From Myxococcaceae bacterium (GTDB lineage: Bacteria; Myxococcota; Myxococcia; Myxococcales; Myxococcaceae), in NCBI GenBank assembly GCA_025459425.1, contig JALOQF010000003.1:1-59332 (forward strand): a stretch of 59,332 bases of DNA, in the 5' to 3' direction. The notes under the pieces were generated by a model. It saw only the letters and a program-made list of their open reading frames with translations. It did no database searches and was not told the DNA's origin. Both the position numbers and the translations under genes were made by a program. Positions 34,406-45,429 of the stretch are shown here, one piece after another (the stretch's first letter is position 1; every line of letters begins with the position of its first letter).

Positions 34406-35113
34406 TCACGCGGAGCGCCACGCCACGAACCCCTCGGCGAGGTGCCGGACATCGAGGTCGTCACGCTGGCGCGCGAGGGCTTCGGCCGACCGCACGTACG
34501 ACTCAGCCGGCGCCGCGGTGCGGTTGAGCTCCCAGACCTCGGCCCACGCCGACAGCAGCCCATGAACCGGCGTCCCCGGGCGGACGTCGCGCCGCAGCGC
34601 GCGCGGCAGCACGTCGCGAAACAGCCAGGGTGAGAACCCACGCGCACCGTCCGTGTGCAGCACCAGGCGCGGGGTCGCCTCTCCGTGCCTCCACGCGTGG
34701 AACGCCGAGACGTGGCCCTCGACGTCGGTGGTGCCTTCGAGCACGACGCCGCCGGGCACCACCAGCGCCAAGGCCTCCCGTACCAGCGCCCCGACGTCGT
34801 CCTTCGTCAGCGCGCGGCCGACGTTGGCGATGCGCACCACCCGCACGTTCCGCACCTCACGCAGCGCATCGAGCCCCTGCCGCAGGTCGAGCGACGGGAA
34901 CTCGCGCCGCGCCGCCTCGAGCCGAGCGACGTCGGCCTCGAGCCCGACGACGTGATGCGCGGGAAGCGCAGCGGCCAGCTCGGCCGTGGTGACGGCCGAC
35001 ACGCCAAAGCCCACGTCGACCACGACGCCGGGCTGGGCGAGGAGCGGCTGCTCCGAGCGCGAAAGCCAGCGGTCGAACGCGGCGAGCCGGCCGGGCCGCG
35101 TCCTCGCCCGCAC
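34406..35113 (-). CDS. Class I SAM-dependent methyltransferase
   Basis: 235 residues, GTG start. SAM-binding motif I is VVVDVGFGVSAVTTAEL, the acidic end of strand 2 is VVGLEADVARLEAA, and later LALVVPGGVVLEGTTD resembles motif III. The C-terminal half (SPWLFRDVLPRALRRD) is unassigned. Substrate unknown. It begins 7 bp after the BsuPI-like lipoprotein stop, probably in the same transcript. Confidence 0.82.
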   Translation of the reverse strand: MRARTRPGRLAAFDRWLSRSEQPLLAQPGVVVDVGFGVSAVTTAELAAALPAHHVVGLEADVARLEAARREFPSLDLRQGLDALREVRNVRVVRIANVGRALTKDDVGALVREALALVVPGGVVLEGTTDVEGHVSAFHAWRHGEATPRLVLHTDGARGFSPWLFRDVLPRALRRDVRPGTPVHGLLSAWAEVWELNRTAAPAESYVRSAEALARQRDDLDVRHLAEGFVAWRSA

Positions 35114-35120
35114 GAGGGCC

Positions 35121-36212
35121 TTACTGCCCGATTCGAACGGAGAGCGAGCGCGTGGCGACGGGCGCCGACCCGGCGTTCGCCGACGGAATGAGGCGGGCGC
35201 GGGCGGTGAAGGTGCCGTCGAGCTGGAGCCCGTCGCGGTCCGCCAGCGGCAGCTCCGCGTTCCAGGTGCGGCTCTGCCCGCTCGCGAGCGTGACGGAGGT
35301 GAGCGCCATGGTGCAGGCCTGCTCGTCGGACAATCGCTTCACCACCAGGCCCGACGACGACACGAGCTCGACCTCGACCTGGCAGCCGGTGCGGAAGTTC
35401 CACGTCTGGGACGAAGCGCTGCCGTTGGTGACGGTGAAGGCGACGCGGGCGACGGCGGTCTTCTCGTTGCTGGGGCACGGCGTGGTGACGCAGCGAATGG
35501 TGTTGGGCGTGTTGACGTAGCTGGCCTTGTCGAGCGTCACCGAGGCCGTGACGGTGCCGTTGGCCACGGGCACGCGCTTGCCGTCGACGGTGGCGCTGCG
35601 GAGCACGAAGCGCTCGCCCCGGCCGGTGCGGAACGCGACGAGGCCCACGCCGGCGGCGAAGGTCAGCTCACTGAAGGCCGGCGGCGCGCAAAACGCCGTC
35701 GGGTGCGACACCTGCTCGACGGCGATGGTGCGGGTATCGGTGAAGGCGCCCGCGGGCGTGGCGACGGTGGAGCCAGTCGCGCTCCGGCGAAACCTGGCGC
35801 CCGTGCAGGGCTCGCTGCCCACCGACCAGGCCGTCTTCGCGAACCCGAACCGGAGCCACGACTGCCACTGGTTGGTCGACCCGTCCCACCGCATGAGCGT
35901 GGTGCTCGACGAGCCGCTGACGCCAACCCACGCGCTCGCGGGCAGCAGCCCCGACAGCTCTCCCATGCCGTTCGAGACGGTGCCGAGGCGCACGGTGCGC
36001 GTCGAGCCCTGCGTCGACTCGTACGTCCACGTGTTGCCGGTCTGCATGGGGAACCAGAGACCCGCCCGGCTCGACGAGGTGAGCTCGCCTTCGGTCGTCG
36101 CGACGGCCTCGTCGGTGTCGACGTCTTCGGCGCCCGTGAGGCTGCTCGCGTCAGGGCCACACGCGGCGAGGACGAGCACGACGGCGGACTGGAGAAGGCT
36201 GCTGTGGCGCAT
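35121..36212 (-). CDS. Lipoprotein with C-terminal BsuPI-like domain
   Basis: 363 residues from ATG 36212. Signal with lipobox LVLAAC near residue 18. The middle part is beta-rich (GLWFPMQTGNTWTYES, as in many myxobacterial lipoproteins). The C-terminal ~120 residues match the BsuPI fold: VAFTVTNGSASSQTWNF, VKRLSDEQACTM and LASGQSRTWNAELPL. BsuPI in Bacillus inhibits intracellular proteinase, but most relatives are extracytoplasmic domains of unknown role. An upstream extension of the frame was rejected because it precedes the signal peptide. Confidence 0.85.
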   Translation of the reverse strand: MRHSSLLQSAVVLVLAACGPDASSLTGAEDVDTDEAVATTEGELTSSSRAGLWFPMQTGNTWTYESTQGSTRTVRLGTVSNGMGELSGLLPASAWVGVSGSSSTTLMRWDGSTNQWQSWLRFGFAKTAWSVGSEPCTGARFRRSATGSTVATPAGAFTDTRTIAVEQVSHPTAFCAPPAFSELTFAAGVGLVAFRTGRGERFVLRSATVDGKRVPVANGTVTASVTLDKASYVNTPNTIRCVTTPCPSNEKTAVARVAFTVTNGSASSQTWNFRTGCQVEVELVSSSGLVVKRLSDEQACTMALTSVTLASGQSRTWNAELPLADRDGLQLDGTFTARARLIPSANAGSAPVATRSLSVRIGQ

Positions 36213-36314
36213 GGTTGGCTCCCACCCGAAGAATGGCGGGTGGCCCTTGCCCAAAGCGCACACTGTCGTCAAGTGTGGGGAGCGCCTTTTTCTCGAAACC
36301 TGAGAGCGCCCGCG

Positions 36315-36722
36315 TCAGGGGTCGATGAGGGCCATGGTGCAGCGCGAGATGCAGACGAGCTTGCCGGCCTCGTCGGTGAGGCGAATTTCCCAGACGTGGG
36401 TGGCGCGGCCCAGGTGCAGCGGCGTGCCGGTGGCGGTCACCACGCCGTCGCGCTTGCCGCGCAGGTGGTTGGCGTTGATCTCGAGGCCCACGGCTGCCTT
36501 GCCGACCTCGTGGGCGTGCATCCACGCGCCGATGCTCGCGACCGTCTCGGCCAGCACCACGCTCGCGCCGCCATGCAGGAGCCCGAACGGTTGATGCACG
36601 CGCCGCTCGACCGGCATGGTGGCGACGACCTTCTCTTTCGAGACTTCCTTCAGCTCGATGCCCAGGTGCTCGGACAGGGTGCCCTTCGAGGCTTCGCGCA
36701 TCAGCTCCATCGGCGTGCTCAT
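36315..36722 (-). CDS. Hotdog-fold acyl-CoA thioesterase (PaaI/YdiI type)
   Basis: 135 residues from ATG 36722. [19 protein letters not shown] and [18 protein letters not shown] are very close to the YdiI/MenI and PaaI hotdog thioesterases, with the catalytic acid in AET and the HGG motif. It hydrolyses aromatic or acyl-CoA thioesters in the cytosol; the actual substrate (for example dihydroxynaphthoyl-CoA) is not shown. Divergent from the sigma-54 activator gene with 94 bp between. Confidence 0.92.
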   Translation of the reverse strand: MSTPMELMREASKGTLSEHLGIELKEVSKEKVVATMPVERRVHQPFGLLHGGASVVLAETVASIGAWMHAHEVGKAAVGLEINANHLRGKRDGVVTATGTPLHLGRATHVWEIRLTDEAGKLVCISRCTMALIDP

Positions 36723-36816
36723 GCGCGCTGAATACCCGTCTCGGCCCCCGTTCTCCACGGACCTGGCGCAAGGCCCTTCCACCCCTCTCGCACCACATGC
36801 TACCTGCGGCCGACCT

Positions 36817-38499
<1,683 letters not shown>

Positions 38500-38551
38500 G
38501 CCTGGCCACGGTGTAGCGCGCTCAAGTCCTTGAAGGCCGGCGGCTGGGCGC

Positions 38552-38567
38552 TGGCATCGCGCGTGCG
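38552..38567 (+). promoter_or_regulatory. Candidate sigma-54 promoter before ECF sigma gene
   Basis: TGGCATC-GCGC-GTGCG: GG at 38553-38554 and GC at 38565-38566 have the exact -24/-12 spacing, matching TGGCA and TGC of the consensus. It sits ~150 bp before the ECF start and directly behind a sigma-54 activator gene. The rest of the 219-bp gap contains small GC hairpins (CGGGCC-ac-GGCCCG at 38612-38625 and CCGCG-gcc-CGCGG at 38690-38702). Confidence 0.5.
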
Positions 38568-38718
38568 AGGTGGGGCGTATGCCGCCTCGTGCCCCCTGTC
38601 GTCGTGTGTCCCGGGCCACGGCCCGCGCGGCTGGTCGTCCACGGCGCGCAACTGCCCTGATTCACGTTCGTTTCGGGGTGGGTAGATCGCCGCGGCCCGC
38701 GGGGCGTTGAAAGCCGCC

Positions 38719-39240
38719 ATGACCGCCCTCCCGCCGCTCCATGAGCTCTACCAGCAGCACCGCCAGCGGGCGCTCGCCGTCGTGCGCCGCATCGTGAAGG
38801 ACTCGGACGAAGCCGAAGACGTGGTGCAGGACGTCTTCGTACGCCTGTACACGAAGAACGTGCACTTCGACGGCAAGGCCGCGTGCACGACGTGGCTGCA
38901 CCGCATTCTGGTGAACTCGTCGATCAACTCCCTGCGGGCGAGAAAGCGTCGCGGCAAGCTCGAGACGCCGCTGGGTCTGGTGGAAGACCCCGAGGCGCGC
39001 GCGGTGGGCAACGAGCGGCACGCGATGCTGATCGAGGCGCTCCAGCACCTGTCGGAGCAGCACCGGCTGGTGGTGACGTTGCGTGACGTGCGCGGGTACT
39101 CGTACCCCGACATCGCGCGCATGCTGGGCCTGCCGGAGGGCACGGTGAAGAGCGCGCTGAACCGCGGGCGCACGCGGCTGGCGAAGGTGCTGGCGCAGCA
39201 GGAGCCGGCGGAAGATCCCCAGCCCGACGATGTGCGCTGA
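38719..39240 (+). CDS. ECF sigma factor (RpoE-like)
   Basis: 173 residues from ATG 38719 (TTG 38707 is an alternative). Region 2: EAEDVVQDVFVRLYTKN and TTWLHRILVNSSINSLRARK; region 4: LRDVRGYSYPDIARML and PEGTVKSALNRGRTRL. No anti-sigma gene follows directly. The candidate sigma-54 promoter upstream would place this sigma under the FHA activator, a sigma cascade (inference). A 172-bp gap with no visible gene follows. Confidence 0.93.
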   Translation: MTALPPLHELYQQHRQRALAVVRRIVKDSDEAEDVVQDVFVRLYTKNVHFDGKAACTTWLHRILVNSSINSLRARKRRGKLETPLGLVEDPEARAVGNERHAMLIEALQHLSEQHRLVVTLRDVRGYSYPDIARMLGLPEGTVKSALNRGRTRLAKVLAQQEPAEDPQPDDVR

Positions 39241-39412
39241 GTCGTCCTGAGGCGGCTGGCTCCGTCGCGCAGACGGCGACGGCCTCGAGCCCTCCCACCC
39301 CGTGGAGGCCGGGAGACGTGAAGGCAGAAGACCGCGAGGTCACGGACGTCCGCGCTGTGGTCGGACCCGACGCGCGCGGCTTCTCGGAATCTGCTCAGCT
39401 TTCGGGTGCACC

Positions 39413-40498
39413 ATGCCCGCGCTCCTCGTCGCCCTCGTTCTCACCACCGGGCCCGGCCCTGCGTCTGGTTCGCCCGCCGACACGCCGGCCAGCCCGGCGC
39501 CGACCGACGTGAAGCGACGCACGCCGCTCCCCGTGCCGCCGGCCCCCCCAGACGACAGCGCCACACGTGCGGCGCCAGCGCCTCCAACCCTGGCGCGCAC
39601 GGCTGCAACCCGAAGAGCGGCGTTCTTCGGTGCCCTCGTGGGTGGGGCCGTCGGGCTCGGTGCGCCGCTCCTCTTGATTCCACTCATGGCCTCGTGTCCC
39701 GGCTGCGATCCGACCGGCGCCATCGCGCTGGGAACACTGGCGATCCTCACGTCCATGAGCGGTGCGGTGGTCGGCGACGCCATCGCGGGCGGCGAGGGCT
39801 CGGTCGGAGCAGCCGCGGTCGGAACGGTCGCGGGCCTGCTGGCGGCGCTCGCCGTGTCGAGCCTCGTGGGCGTCAGTTCTCCACGACGGCTGCCCGAAGG
39901 TGCGGTCGCGGCCACGCTGGTCACCGCGGGCGGCCTCGTCGTCGCAGCGCAGGCCGTCGCGTTGCTGGTTCGGGGAGACGCGCTGGCGGAACAGCCGGTG
40001 GTCGCGGCGAAGACGGTCCGAATGGTCATTCCGAGCCTGACGCTCGTCCTGTGCGCGGGCGTGACGGCGCTGCTCACTGGCCTTGCCTGGGTCTCGTCTC
40101 CGGCCCTGGGCATCGTGACGGCTCTCGCGCTCGGTGGCCTCACGCCCCTGGCGAGCTGGGGAGCGCACCGGGCACTCGGAGGCCGGGGCTCGGTGCTGGC
40201 AGCCTACCTGGGCACCGTCGCGGTCGCGGCGCTCGGCGTGGTCGGCTCGTTCGTCGCGATGGTGATGGACACCCGGATGCCGCGGGCGCCGGGGGACGCG
40301 TCGATGGCGCTGCGGACGGGGACGATCGCTGCGCTCGCCGGCGGAAGCGTGCTGGTGGGCGCGCTGGCGGTGCCCGTGGCGCTCGAGCTCAGCCACGGCC
40401 TCGAGCTCGAACACACCTCGGCGCCCGACCGCGGCGTGTCGTTGGGCGGAGGCCCCGTGCCTGGCGGGGCCATGGTGACGGTCGGCGCCCGCCTCTAA
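39413..40498 (+). CDS. Polytopic glycine/alanine-rich membrane protein
   Basis: 361 residues from ATG 39413. A signal-like N-terminus (MPALLVALVLTTGPGPASG), a Pro-rich spacer, then about seven to eight hydrophobic helices with Gly-zipper patterns (FFGALVGGAVGLGAPLLL, GAVVGDAIAGGEGSVGAAA). Only two cysteines, in SCPGCDP. No known transporter signature. The open frame extends further upstream but without a signal sequence. Function unknown. Confidence 0.75.
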   Translation: MPALLVALVLTTGPGPASGSPADTPASPAPTDVKRRTPLPVPPAPPDDSATRAAPAPPTLARTAATRRAAFFGALVGGAVGLGAPLLLIPLMASCPGCDPTGAIALGTLAILTSMSGAVVGDAIAGGEGSVGAAAVGTVAGLLAALAVSSLVGVSSPRRLPEGAVAATLVTAGGLVVAAQAVALLVRGDALAEQPVVAAKTVRMVIPSLTLVLCAGVTALLTGLAWVSSPALGIVTALALGGLTPLASWGAHRALGGRGSVLAAYLGTVAVAALGVVGSFVAMVMDTRMPRAPGDASMALRTGTIAALAGGSVLVGALAVPVALELSHGLELEHTSAPDRGVSLGGGPVPGGAMVTVGARL

Positions 40499-40588
40499 AG
40501 AGCCCTGAAAGGCTGAGGGGAGGCCGCAGGTGGGCAGCAGCCAGAAGCGGGGCGTTGCGGCGGCTCGCCGTCGACCATTCGTCGGGCG

Positions 40589-40788
40589 TCAGGCTCGCGG
40601 CGGGTCCTTCAGGGCGCGATCCTTGAGCGCTACGAACATCGAGTTGGCTCGGGCGCACTGGGCGGGGGTCGAGGCCTGGGCGATGGCGCGACCGACCTTC
40701 TTGGAATCTTGCTCCATCTCGAGGGCCGGTAATCCTCGGCCGGTGCTCTCGAGCACCTCGAGGTTCCAGGCCTCAGTGGGCTCGCAGC
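40589..40788 (-). pseudogene. Frameshifted 3' continuation of the pseudokinase gene
   Basis: In the -1 frame immediately after the stop at 40789, about 65 sensible codons follow: RLSCEPTEAWNLEVL, then EQDSKKVGRAIAQASTPAQC, ending DRALKDPPRA. The Cys-x5-Trp opening repeats the pattern of two modules in the preceding frame (CTLDSRW and CAPDDAW). The simplest reading is a one-base indel in a three-module protein. Confidence 0.5.
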
Positions 40789-41775
40789 TCAGCCTTTGGA
40801 TTGGCGAAGCTGGAGGTCGACCTTCACACAGTCGGCCCATCGGCGGGCTCCGTCGATTTGCGCTTCGATCGCCTGCTGCGCCCCGGCTGGCAACTCGGCG
40901 GCGGCCAGGCGTTTCCGAGCCGAGGCGCGCCACGCATCGTCGGGCGCGCACGCGTGCGGCCGGAGTCGCTTCAACCAGGTGTTGACGAGTGCCTCGACCT
41001 TCGCGTCGAGGTCGCGACAGTCAGCCCCGTCGGCGCGCCGGTCGAGTTCGGCGAGAATCGGCGCGGCAGCATCGTCGAACGCGCGGAACGTCTCGCTGCC
41101 CAACACGGCGGTCACTGCTTGAATGGGCTCGAGTTCGGCATCGACGGACTTTCGCCAGCGGCTGTCGAGGGTGCAGGGACGCAGACCGGCGCTGTTGGAG
41201 TTTGCAGTCGGCTTCCTCGGAGCAGCGACTTCAACAGGCTCGGCAGCCACCACCGGCGCCAGCCCGGCGTCGACTGGCACAGCGGGCGAAGGAGCGACGG
41301 GTGGCGCTGCGAGCGGAGCCACTTCAGGCCGAGCCGCGACGGTGGCAACTGACGGAGTTCGCAGCGCCATTGCAACCATCGCGGCTCCGGCGCCGAAGAC
41401 CGCCAGGGCGACGAGAAGAAGTGCGACCGGAGCCTTCGACCGAGCCGGAAGTTCTGGCGGTGCCGCTCGCGGCAGGCGCTGGGTGACGGCATGCTGGGTC
41501 TGCCCACTCCCGGGCGGAGGCGCCCTCGGCGTCGACAGCGCCATCAGCATGCGCCGCCCATCGGAGGCGGTGGACGTTTCGACCTCGCTCGCCTGCGGGA
41601 GGAGCTGCCGCGCCTCTTCGATGAAGACCCGAATCGAGACGTTGTCTTCGCCGTCTCGAGCGACGCGAATGACGGCCTCACGGCCTTCGGAGTCGCGCGC
41701 GAGGTAGAGGATGCCTCCCTGGCCCGAGCCGAGGGCCTCGACGACGGTGAAGCCGTTGACGACGAGGCCCTTCAT
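40789..41775 (-). CDS. Truncated pseudokinase with TM and Cys-Trp modules
   Basis: 328 residues. The first ~85 residues are only a kinase N-lobe: glycine loop LGSGQGGILYLA and VIRVARDGE, where Arg replaces the ATP-binding Lys. There is no catalytic loop or DFG, so it cannot be an active kinase. A TM follows at ~117-138 (APVALLLVALAVFGAGAAMV), then a Pro/Ala linker and periplasmic modules starting CTLDSRWRKSV and CAPDDAWRAS. The same CxxDxxWRK module ends the active kinase at 45426-46925, so the gene likely arose from such a kinase. Starts 7 bp after the big lipoprotein gene. Confidence 0.75.
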   Translation of the reverse strand: MKGLVVNGFTVVEALGSGQGGILYLARDSEGREAVIRVARDGEDNVSIRVFIEEARQLLPQASEVETSTASDGRRMLMALSTPRAPPPGSGQTQHAVTQRLPRAAPPELPARSKAPVALLLVALAVFGAGAAMVAMALRTPSVATVAARPEVAPLAAPPVAPSPAVPVDAGLAPVVAAEPVEVAAPRKPTANSNSAGLRPCTLDSRWRKSVDAELEPIQAVTAVLGSETFRAFDDAAAPILAELDRRADGADCRDLDAKVEALVNTWLKRLRPHACAPDDAWRASARKRLAAAELPAGAQQAIEAQIDGARRWADCVKVDLQLRQSKG

Positions 41776-41782
41776 GGGTGGT

Positions 41783-44491
41783 TTACGGACATGTCCAGGC
41801 GGACATGTCTGAGTTGATGTTGCCCGTGTTGCCGTTGTCTCGTTGGTACTTCGGCCATGGCGCGGTCGGGTCGAGGCCCGGCGAGTCGACGAGAATGGCC
41901 GTCAACGTCGCCACGTTTGAATTCTTCGTCAGGGTGTACAGGACTCCGAGAGGCGGCCTCGTCGTGGGCGTCCCGGTGGGGCACACCTTGTTGCCCGCGG
42001 CGTCGCGGTAGACGTCCAGTGCCATCTGAGACACCAGCGGAGCCGTCCCGCCAGTCGTCGCCACAGCGCCTCGCCACACTTCAGACATGTCAGCCTGACG
42101 TCTCACAGTCAGCGTCCCAGTACCGCCCAGCGCGCCTACTGCATACACAAGGCCGCTCCCGAGGACAGGTGTCGTCTCCTGAAGGGTGCCGATACTCAAC
42201 GCAGGCGTGAAGCTGGGCGCCCCCAGCGCACCACCGCTCTGAATTTCGATTCGCCCCAGGGTGCTGCCAACTGTGCCAAAAAAGAGCGCACTGGCACCTC
42301 GGACAGCCGGCCCAGAATTGGCTGCAGGTGTCGACAGCGTCACCGCCCCACTCAACAGCCCCACAGACGAGGCCTGAAAGAAGCTTCCGTTCCCAACGAC
42401 TCCTCCTCCTCCTCCTACAAAGTTCGCGCCACCCATGAAAAGGCCTCGAGGTTGCGTGCCGGCTGGCAGCGTTGTGCTGCCCTGGCCCAGCCAGGAGGTG
42501 GTGGCAATGCCTGCCTTCCAAAGGATGGTGTCTGCTTCGTAGGCAACGAAGGCCTCGATGCTGGTGCCATTCGGCGTTTGGAGCACGAGTGAGGGCCTGG
42601 CTGCAGTATTCGTCGGGCTCGGTGTCGCCACCTCGTAGAAGGGGCACCCCGTGCGGCTGATGGAAACAAAACCCTCCCGCAACCCAAGCGCAAACTCGGT
42701 TCCACCGTCGAGCGTCGCCAACGCCATGTCCCCCGTGAAGGGCGGCGGGGACGCCTGTATCTGCGGGCACGAAGTCGCTGCCTGCGCCCCCCCGGCCAGA
42801 AGAAAGGACTGCAACTGCGTAGAAGCAGTGCTTCCGCTTCCAGTCGCTGTCGCCACCCAGACGTTGCTAGCCCCCACCACCGGGCCCGCCGTCACCGTGC
42901 CGGTTGTCACTGCTTCCCACGCGTCCGTCCCGTTGGGGTTGGTGGCCACCACACGGCCTCCTCCATTCACCATCGGCCGCTCCCGCACCGCCACAACGAC
43001 GAGGCCGTTGCGCGACACTGCCACGGGCTGAAGCGGAGTCGTGTCGGACGACAAGGTGATGTCCCGCTTCCACCGGTACCGCGTCACTCCAAACGCCATC
43101 GACGCCGCTGGCATCGCCACGTTTCCCACCCTGTCCAGCGCCCCATTCACCAACACCGCCAACCCCGACTGCCTCAGCCCGTTCACCGGCACCTGCGCCA
43201 TGTCCACCGCGAAGCAGAAACACCGGCTCAGCGACGCCGGCCCTAAGTCCACGCACGACGCGCACGCACTCGACGCCACCGCCGTCACCGCCGCCGACGG
43301 CACTCCACTCACCATCCCCGTCGTCACGGCCTCTACAGGCGACGTCGTGTCCGTCACCGTCACCGCCACATTCGCCACCTCGTCTTTCTTCCACGCCCCC
43401 GTCGCCTGCGCGTCTTCCTGCCCAGCACTCCTCGGCGGTGCAGCCGGCACCACCACCGTCACCATCGGCTGCTGCGTGTCCAACGTCACTCGTCTCTCGG
43501 CCACGTACCCTGGCCCCGCATCCCACCCCGCCACGTATACCTTCACCCCGTCAGGCCCGGGCAGCGTCACCGCTTGCGTGTATGTGCTGACGCCCACCCC
43601 GTCCCGCGGAATGAAGGTGGCCGCGCTCGCCCCAGGAAACAGCACAGGCACCCGCGATGGCACTGGCCCGCCGTCCCTCGACGTCACCGTCACTTGCAAC
43701 ATCGCGCTTGCCATTCTCGTCGACACGTCCGACGCAGGCTGCGTTACCCGCACGTCAAGCGGCAGGTTGATGCACCGCCCTCCACTCGTCGTCGCCTCGC
43801 AGCCCTGAAACCACTCGCACTGCACCGACTCGCATGACGTGAAGCCCACCGCCCGCGTCTGCCTCGTGCTGGCGCTCCACCCGAATGTCACCTCTCCGAC
43901 GCCCGCGTCGGCCAGGCCTGCGAGAAGGCCCGGCTGCCCACTGACAAGCCCACCGTCGACGCCCCAACTCGTCCTCACTGGAATGGACGGCGGGTTGGGG
44001 AATGCGCCCCCGTCTGCCAACAACAGCGTCGCCTCCACTGGCACCTGACTCCCGGCCGCGAAGACGCCTCCGTCGAGGGGCTGCGTCACCCGCAGTTGCC
44101 CGTCAACGCACGCGGCTGACGACGCCGCCACTTCACACACCTGCCACGCCGCACACCCGCCGTCGCACGTCGGCACCACCTGACCGCCGCCTCCTGTCCC
44201 ACCGCCCATGCCGCCCCCGACGGCACCGCCTCCCACTCCGCCGGCCGTCCCGCCACCGACACCACCGGCCGTCCCGCCACCTGAAGCGCCGCCCGCAACC
44301 CCACCGGCCGTTCCTCCCGCCGCGCCCCCGGCCCCGCCACCTGCCATGCCGCTGTCGGGCTCGGTGGCCTGACACAGGCCCGAGGTGCAGACTTCTCCTG
44401 GATTGCAGTCACCGGCGCTCGTGCACGTGCGGCCGCAGACGCAACCCGACACCAGCGCGACCAGGCCCATCACCACCAAGAGGTTCTTCAC
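41783..44491 (-). CDS. Large lipoprotein with Gly-rich linker and propeller-like domain
   Basis: 902 residues, GTG start overlapping the upstream stop as GTGA. Lipobox LVSGC near residue 17, then a Cys-rich knot (CGRTCTSAGDCNPGEVC), a Gly/Ala/Thr linker (~50-100), two or three Ig/Big-like beta domains (~130-400), and a C-terminal ~450-residue region with PQQ/WD-like repeats (AVSRNGLVVVAVRERP, ATNPNGTDAWEA). Probably surface-exposed. Third gene of the kinase operon. Confidence 0.85.
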   Translation of the reverse strand: MKNLLVVMGLVALVSGCVCGRTCTSAGDCNPGEVCTSGLCQATEPDSGMAGGGAGGAAGGTAGGVAGGASGGGTAGGVGGGTAGGVGGGAVGGGMGGGTGGGGQVVPTCDGGCAAWQVCEVAASSAACVDGQLRVTQPLDGGVFAAGSQVPVEATLLLADGGAFPNPPSIPVRTSWGVDGGLVSGQPGLLAGLADAGVGEVTFGWSASTRQTRAVGFTSCESVQCEWFQGCEATTSGGRCINLPLDVRVTQPASDVSTRMASAMLQVTVTSRDGGPVPSRVPVLFPGASAATFIPRDGVGVSTYTQAVTLPGPDGVKVYVAGWDAGPGYVAERRVTLDTQQPMVTVVVPAAPPRSAGQEDAQATGAWKKDEVANVAVTVTDTTSPVEAVTTGMVSGVPSAAVTAVASSACASCVDLGPASLSRCFCFAVDMAQVPVNGLRQSGLAVLVNGALDRVGNVAMPAASMAFGVTRYRWKRDITLSSDTTPLQPVAVSRNGLVVVAVRERPMVNGGGRVVATNPNGTDAWEAVTTGTVTAGPVVGASNVWVATATGSGSTASTQLQSFLLAGGAQAATSCPQIQASPPPFTGDMALATLDGGTEFALGLREGFVSISRTGCPFYEVATPSPTNTAARPSLVLQTPNGTSIEAFVAYEADTILWKAGIATTSWLGQGSTTLPAGTQPRGLFMGGANFVGGGGGVVGNGSFFQASSVGLLSGAVTLSTPAANSGPAVRGASALFFGTVGSTLGRIEIQSGGALGAPSFTPALSIGTLQETTPVLGSGLVYAVGALGGTGTLTVRRQADMSEVWRGAVATTGGTAPLVSQMALDVYRDAAGNKVCPTGTPTTRPPLGVLYTLTKNSNVATLTAILVDSPGLDPTAPWPKYQRDNGNTGNINSDMSAWTCP

Positions 44492-45429
44492 GGCAACTCC
44501 CCGCTGAGCAGTACGACGCCCCCGCCCCCGGCCGGGACGAACGAGACGACTGGTTTCGATTCACCTGGAGCCAGCATGGTGAGCACGAGGCCCACTGCCG
44601 CGGCCGCGGCGCCACCTGACAGCAGCCCGACTCCGACGCCCTGAAGCGTTCGTGCGTTTTGCGCCGCCATCACGTCGGCCCCCACCCTCAGTGCACCACT
44701 CTCGTCGAAGGACGAGAGGGCCTGACCCCGTCCCACGACCAGCGCGATGAGGCCAGTCACGGCAAGTGCTCCGCCCGTCACCGCCGTCACGATGCCAACC
44801 GGCTTCAGGGGCGAGTCGAGCGCCGGGGGCGGAGGCGGCGGCGGCAGGCTGACTCCGGCGTCTGGCGGAACCACGGGAGTCACCGCGACGACCGCCGGTA
44901 CGCCCGCATCGGCTGGGGCCGGTGTGACGACCTCGGTTCCCCTCGTCGGGGGCAGGTCGCCCAATTTCAGCTCGGTGACGAGCTGTTGAAGCAGCCCGCG
45001 CACCGCTCCGGTCTTCTTCGCGGGAGTCGGAGCAGTCAGCGCCTGGACGCGGCCGAACTCTTTGCCATCCGCACGCACCACGCGGCCCGTGACGACGGTC
45101 ACCTTGATGCCAATGTCAACGCTCGCGTACAGCCCATAGAGGGCGCCCGCCTTGGTTGCGAAGGCCGTCAGGCAGGCATTCTCGACATCACAGTCGGTTC
45201 GTTTGAGTTCTGAGAAAGCCGCCTTCAGCTCCGCCCCACTGGGGAGCTGCACGCCAGCCTTCCGAATCTGCTCACGGAAATCGGAGCGCAGCGCATCGGC
45301 TTCGCCAGCCGGATCGCCCCGTGAGAAGTCGAGCGGGAACGGAGCCACGGTCGGAGCCGTCTGTGCCATCGCCGCGACCGACAAGACCGCCCCCACCAAC
45401 GTCACCAGCCGTCCAACGGTTTCCGTCAC
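44488..45429 (-). CDS. Secreted/membrane-anchored hypothetical in the kinase operon
   Basis: 313 residues from GTG 45429, overlapping the kinase stop as GTGA. Signal peptide GRLVTLVGAVLSVAAMAQ. An alpha/beta domain (~30-150) has two close cysteines (DCDVENAC), then a Pro/Val linker and two hydrophobic helices near the C-terminus (~225-245 and ~275-298). The open frame runs upstream into the antisense-like part of the kinase; that extension was rejected. No family recognised. Confidence 0.78.
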   Translation of the reverse strand: MTETVGRLVTLVGAVLSVAAMAQTAPTVAPFPLDFSRGDPAGEADALRSDFREQIRKAGVQLPSGAELKAAFSELKRTDCDVENACLTAFATKAGALYGLYASVDIGIKVTVVTGRVVRADGKEFGRVQALTAPTPAKKTGAVRGLLQQLVTELKLGDLPPTRGTEVVTPAPADAGVPAVVAVTPVVPPDAGVSLPPPPPPPALDSPLKPVGIVTAVTGGALAVTGLIALVVGRGQALSSFDESGALRVGADVMAAQNARTLQGVGVGLLSGGAAAAAVGLVLTMLAPGESKPVVSFVPAGGGGVVLLSGELP

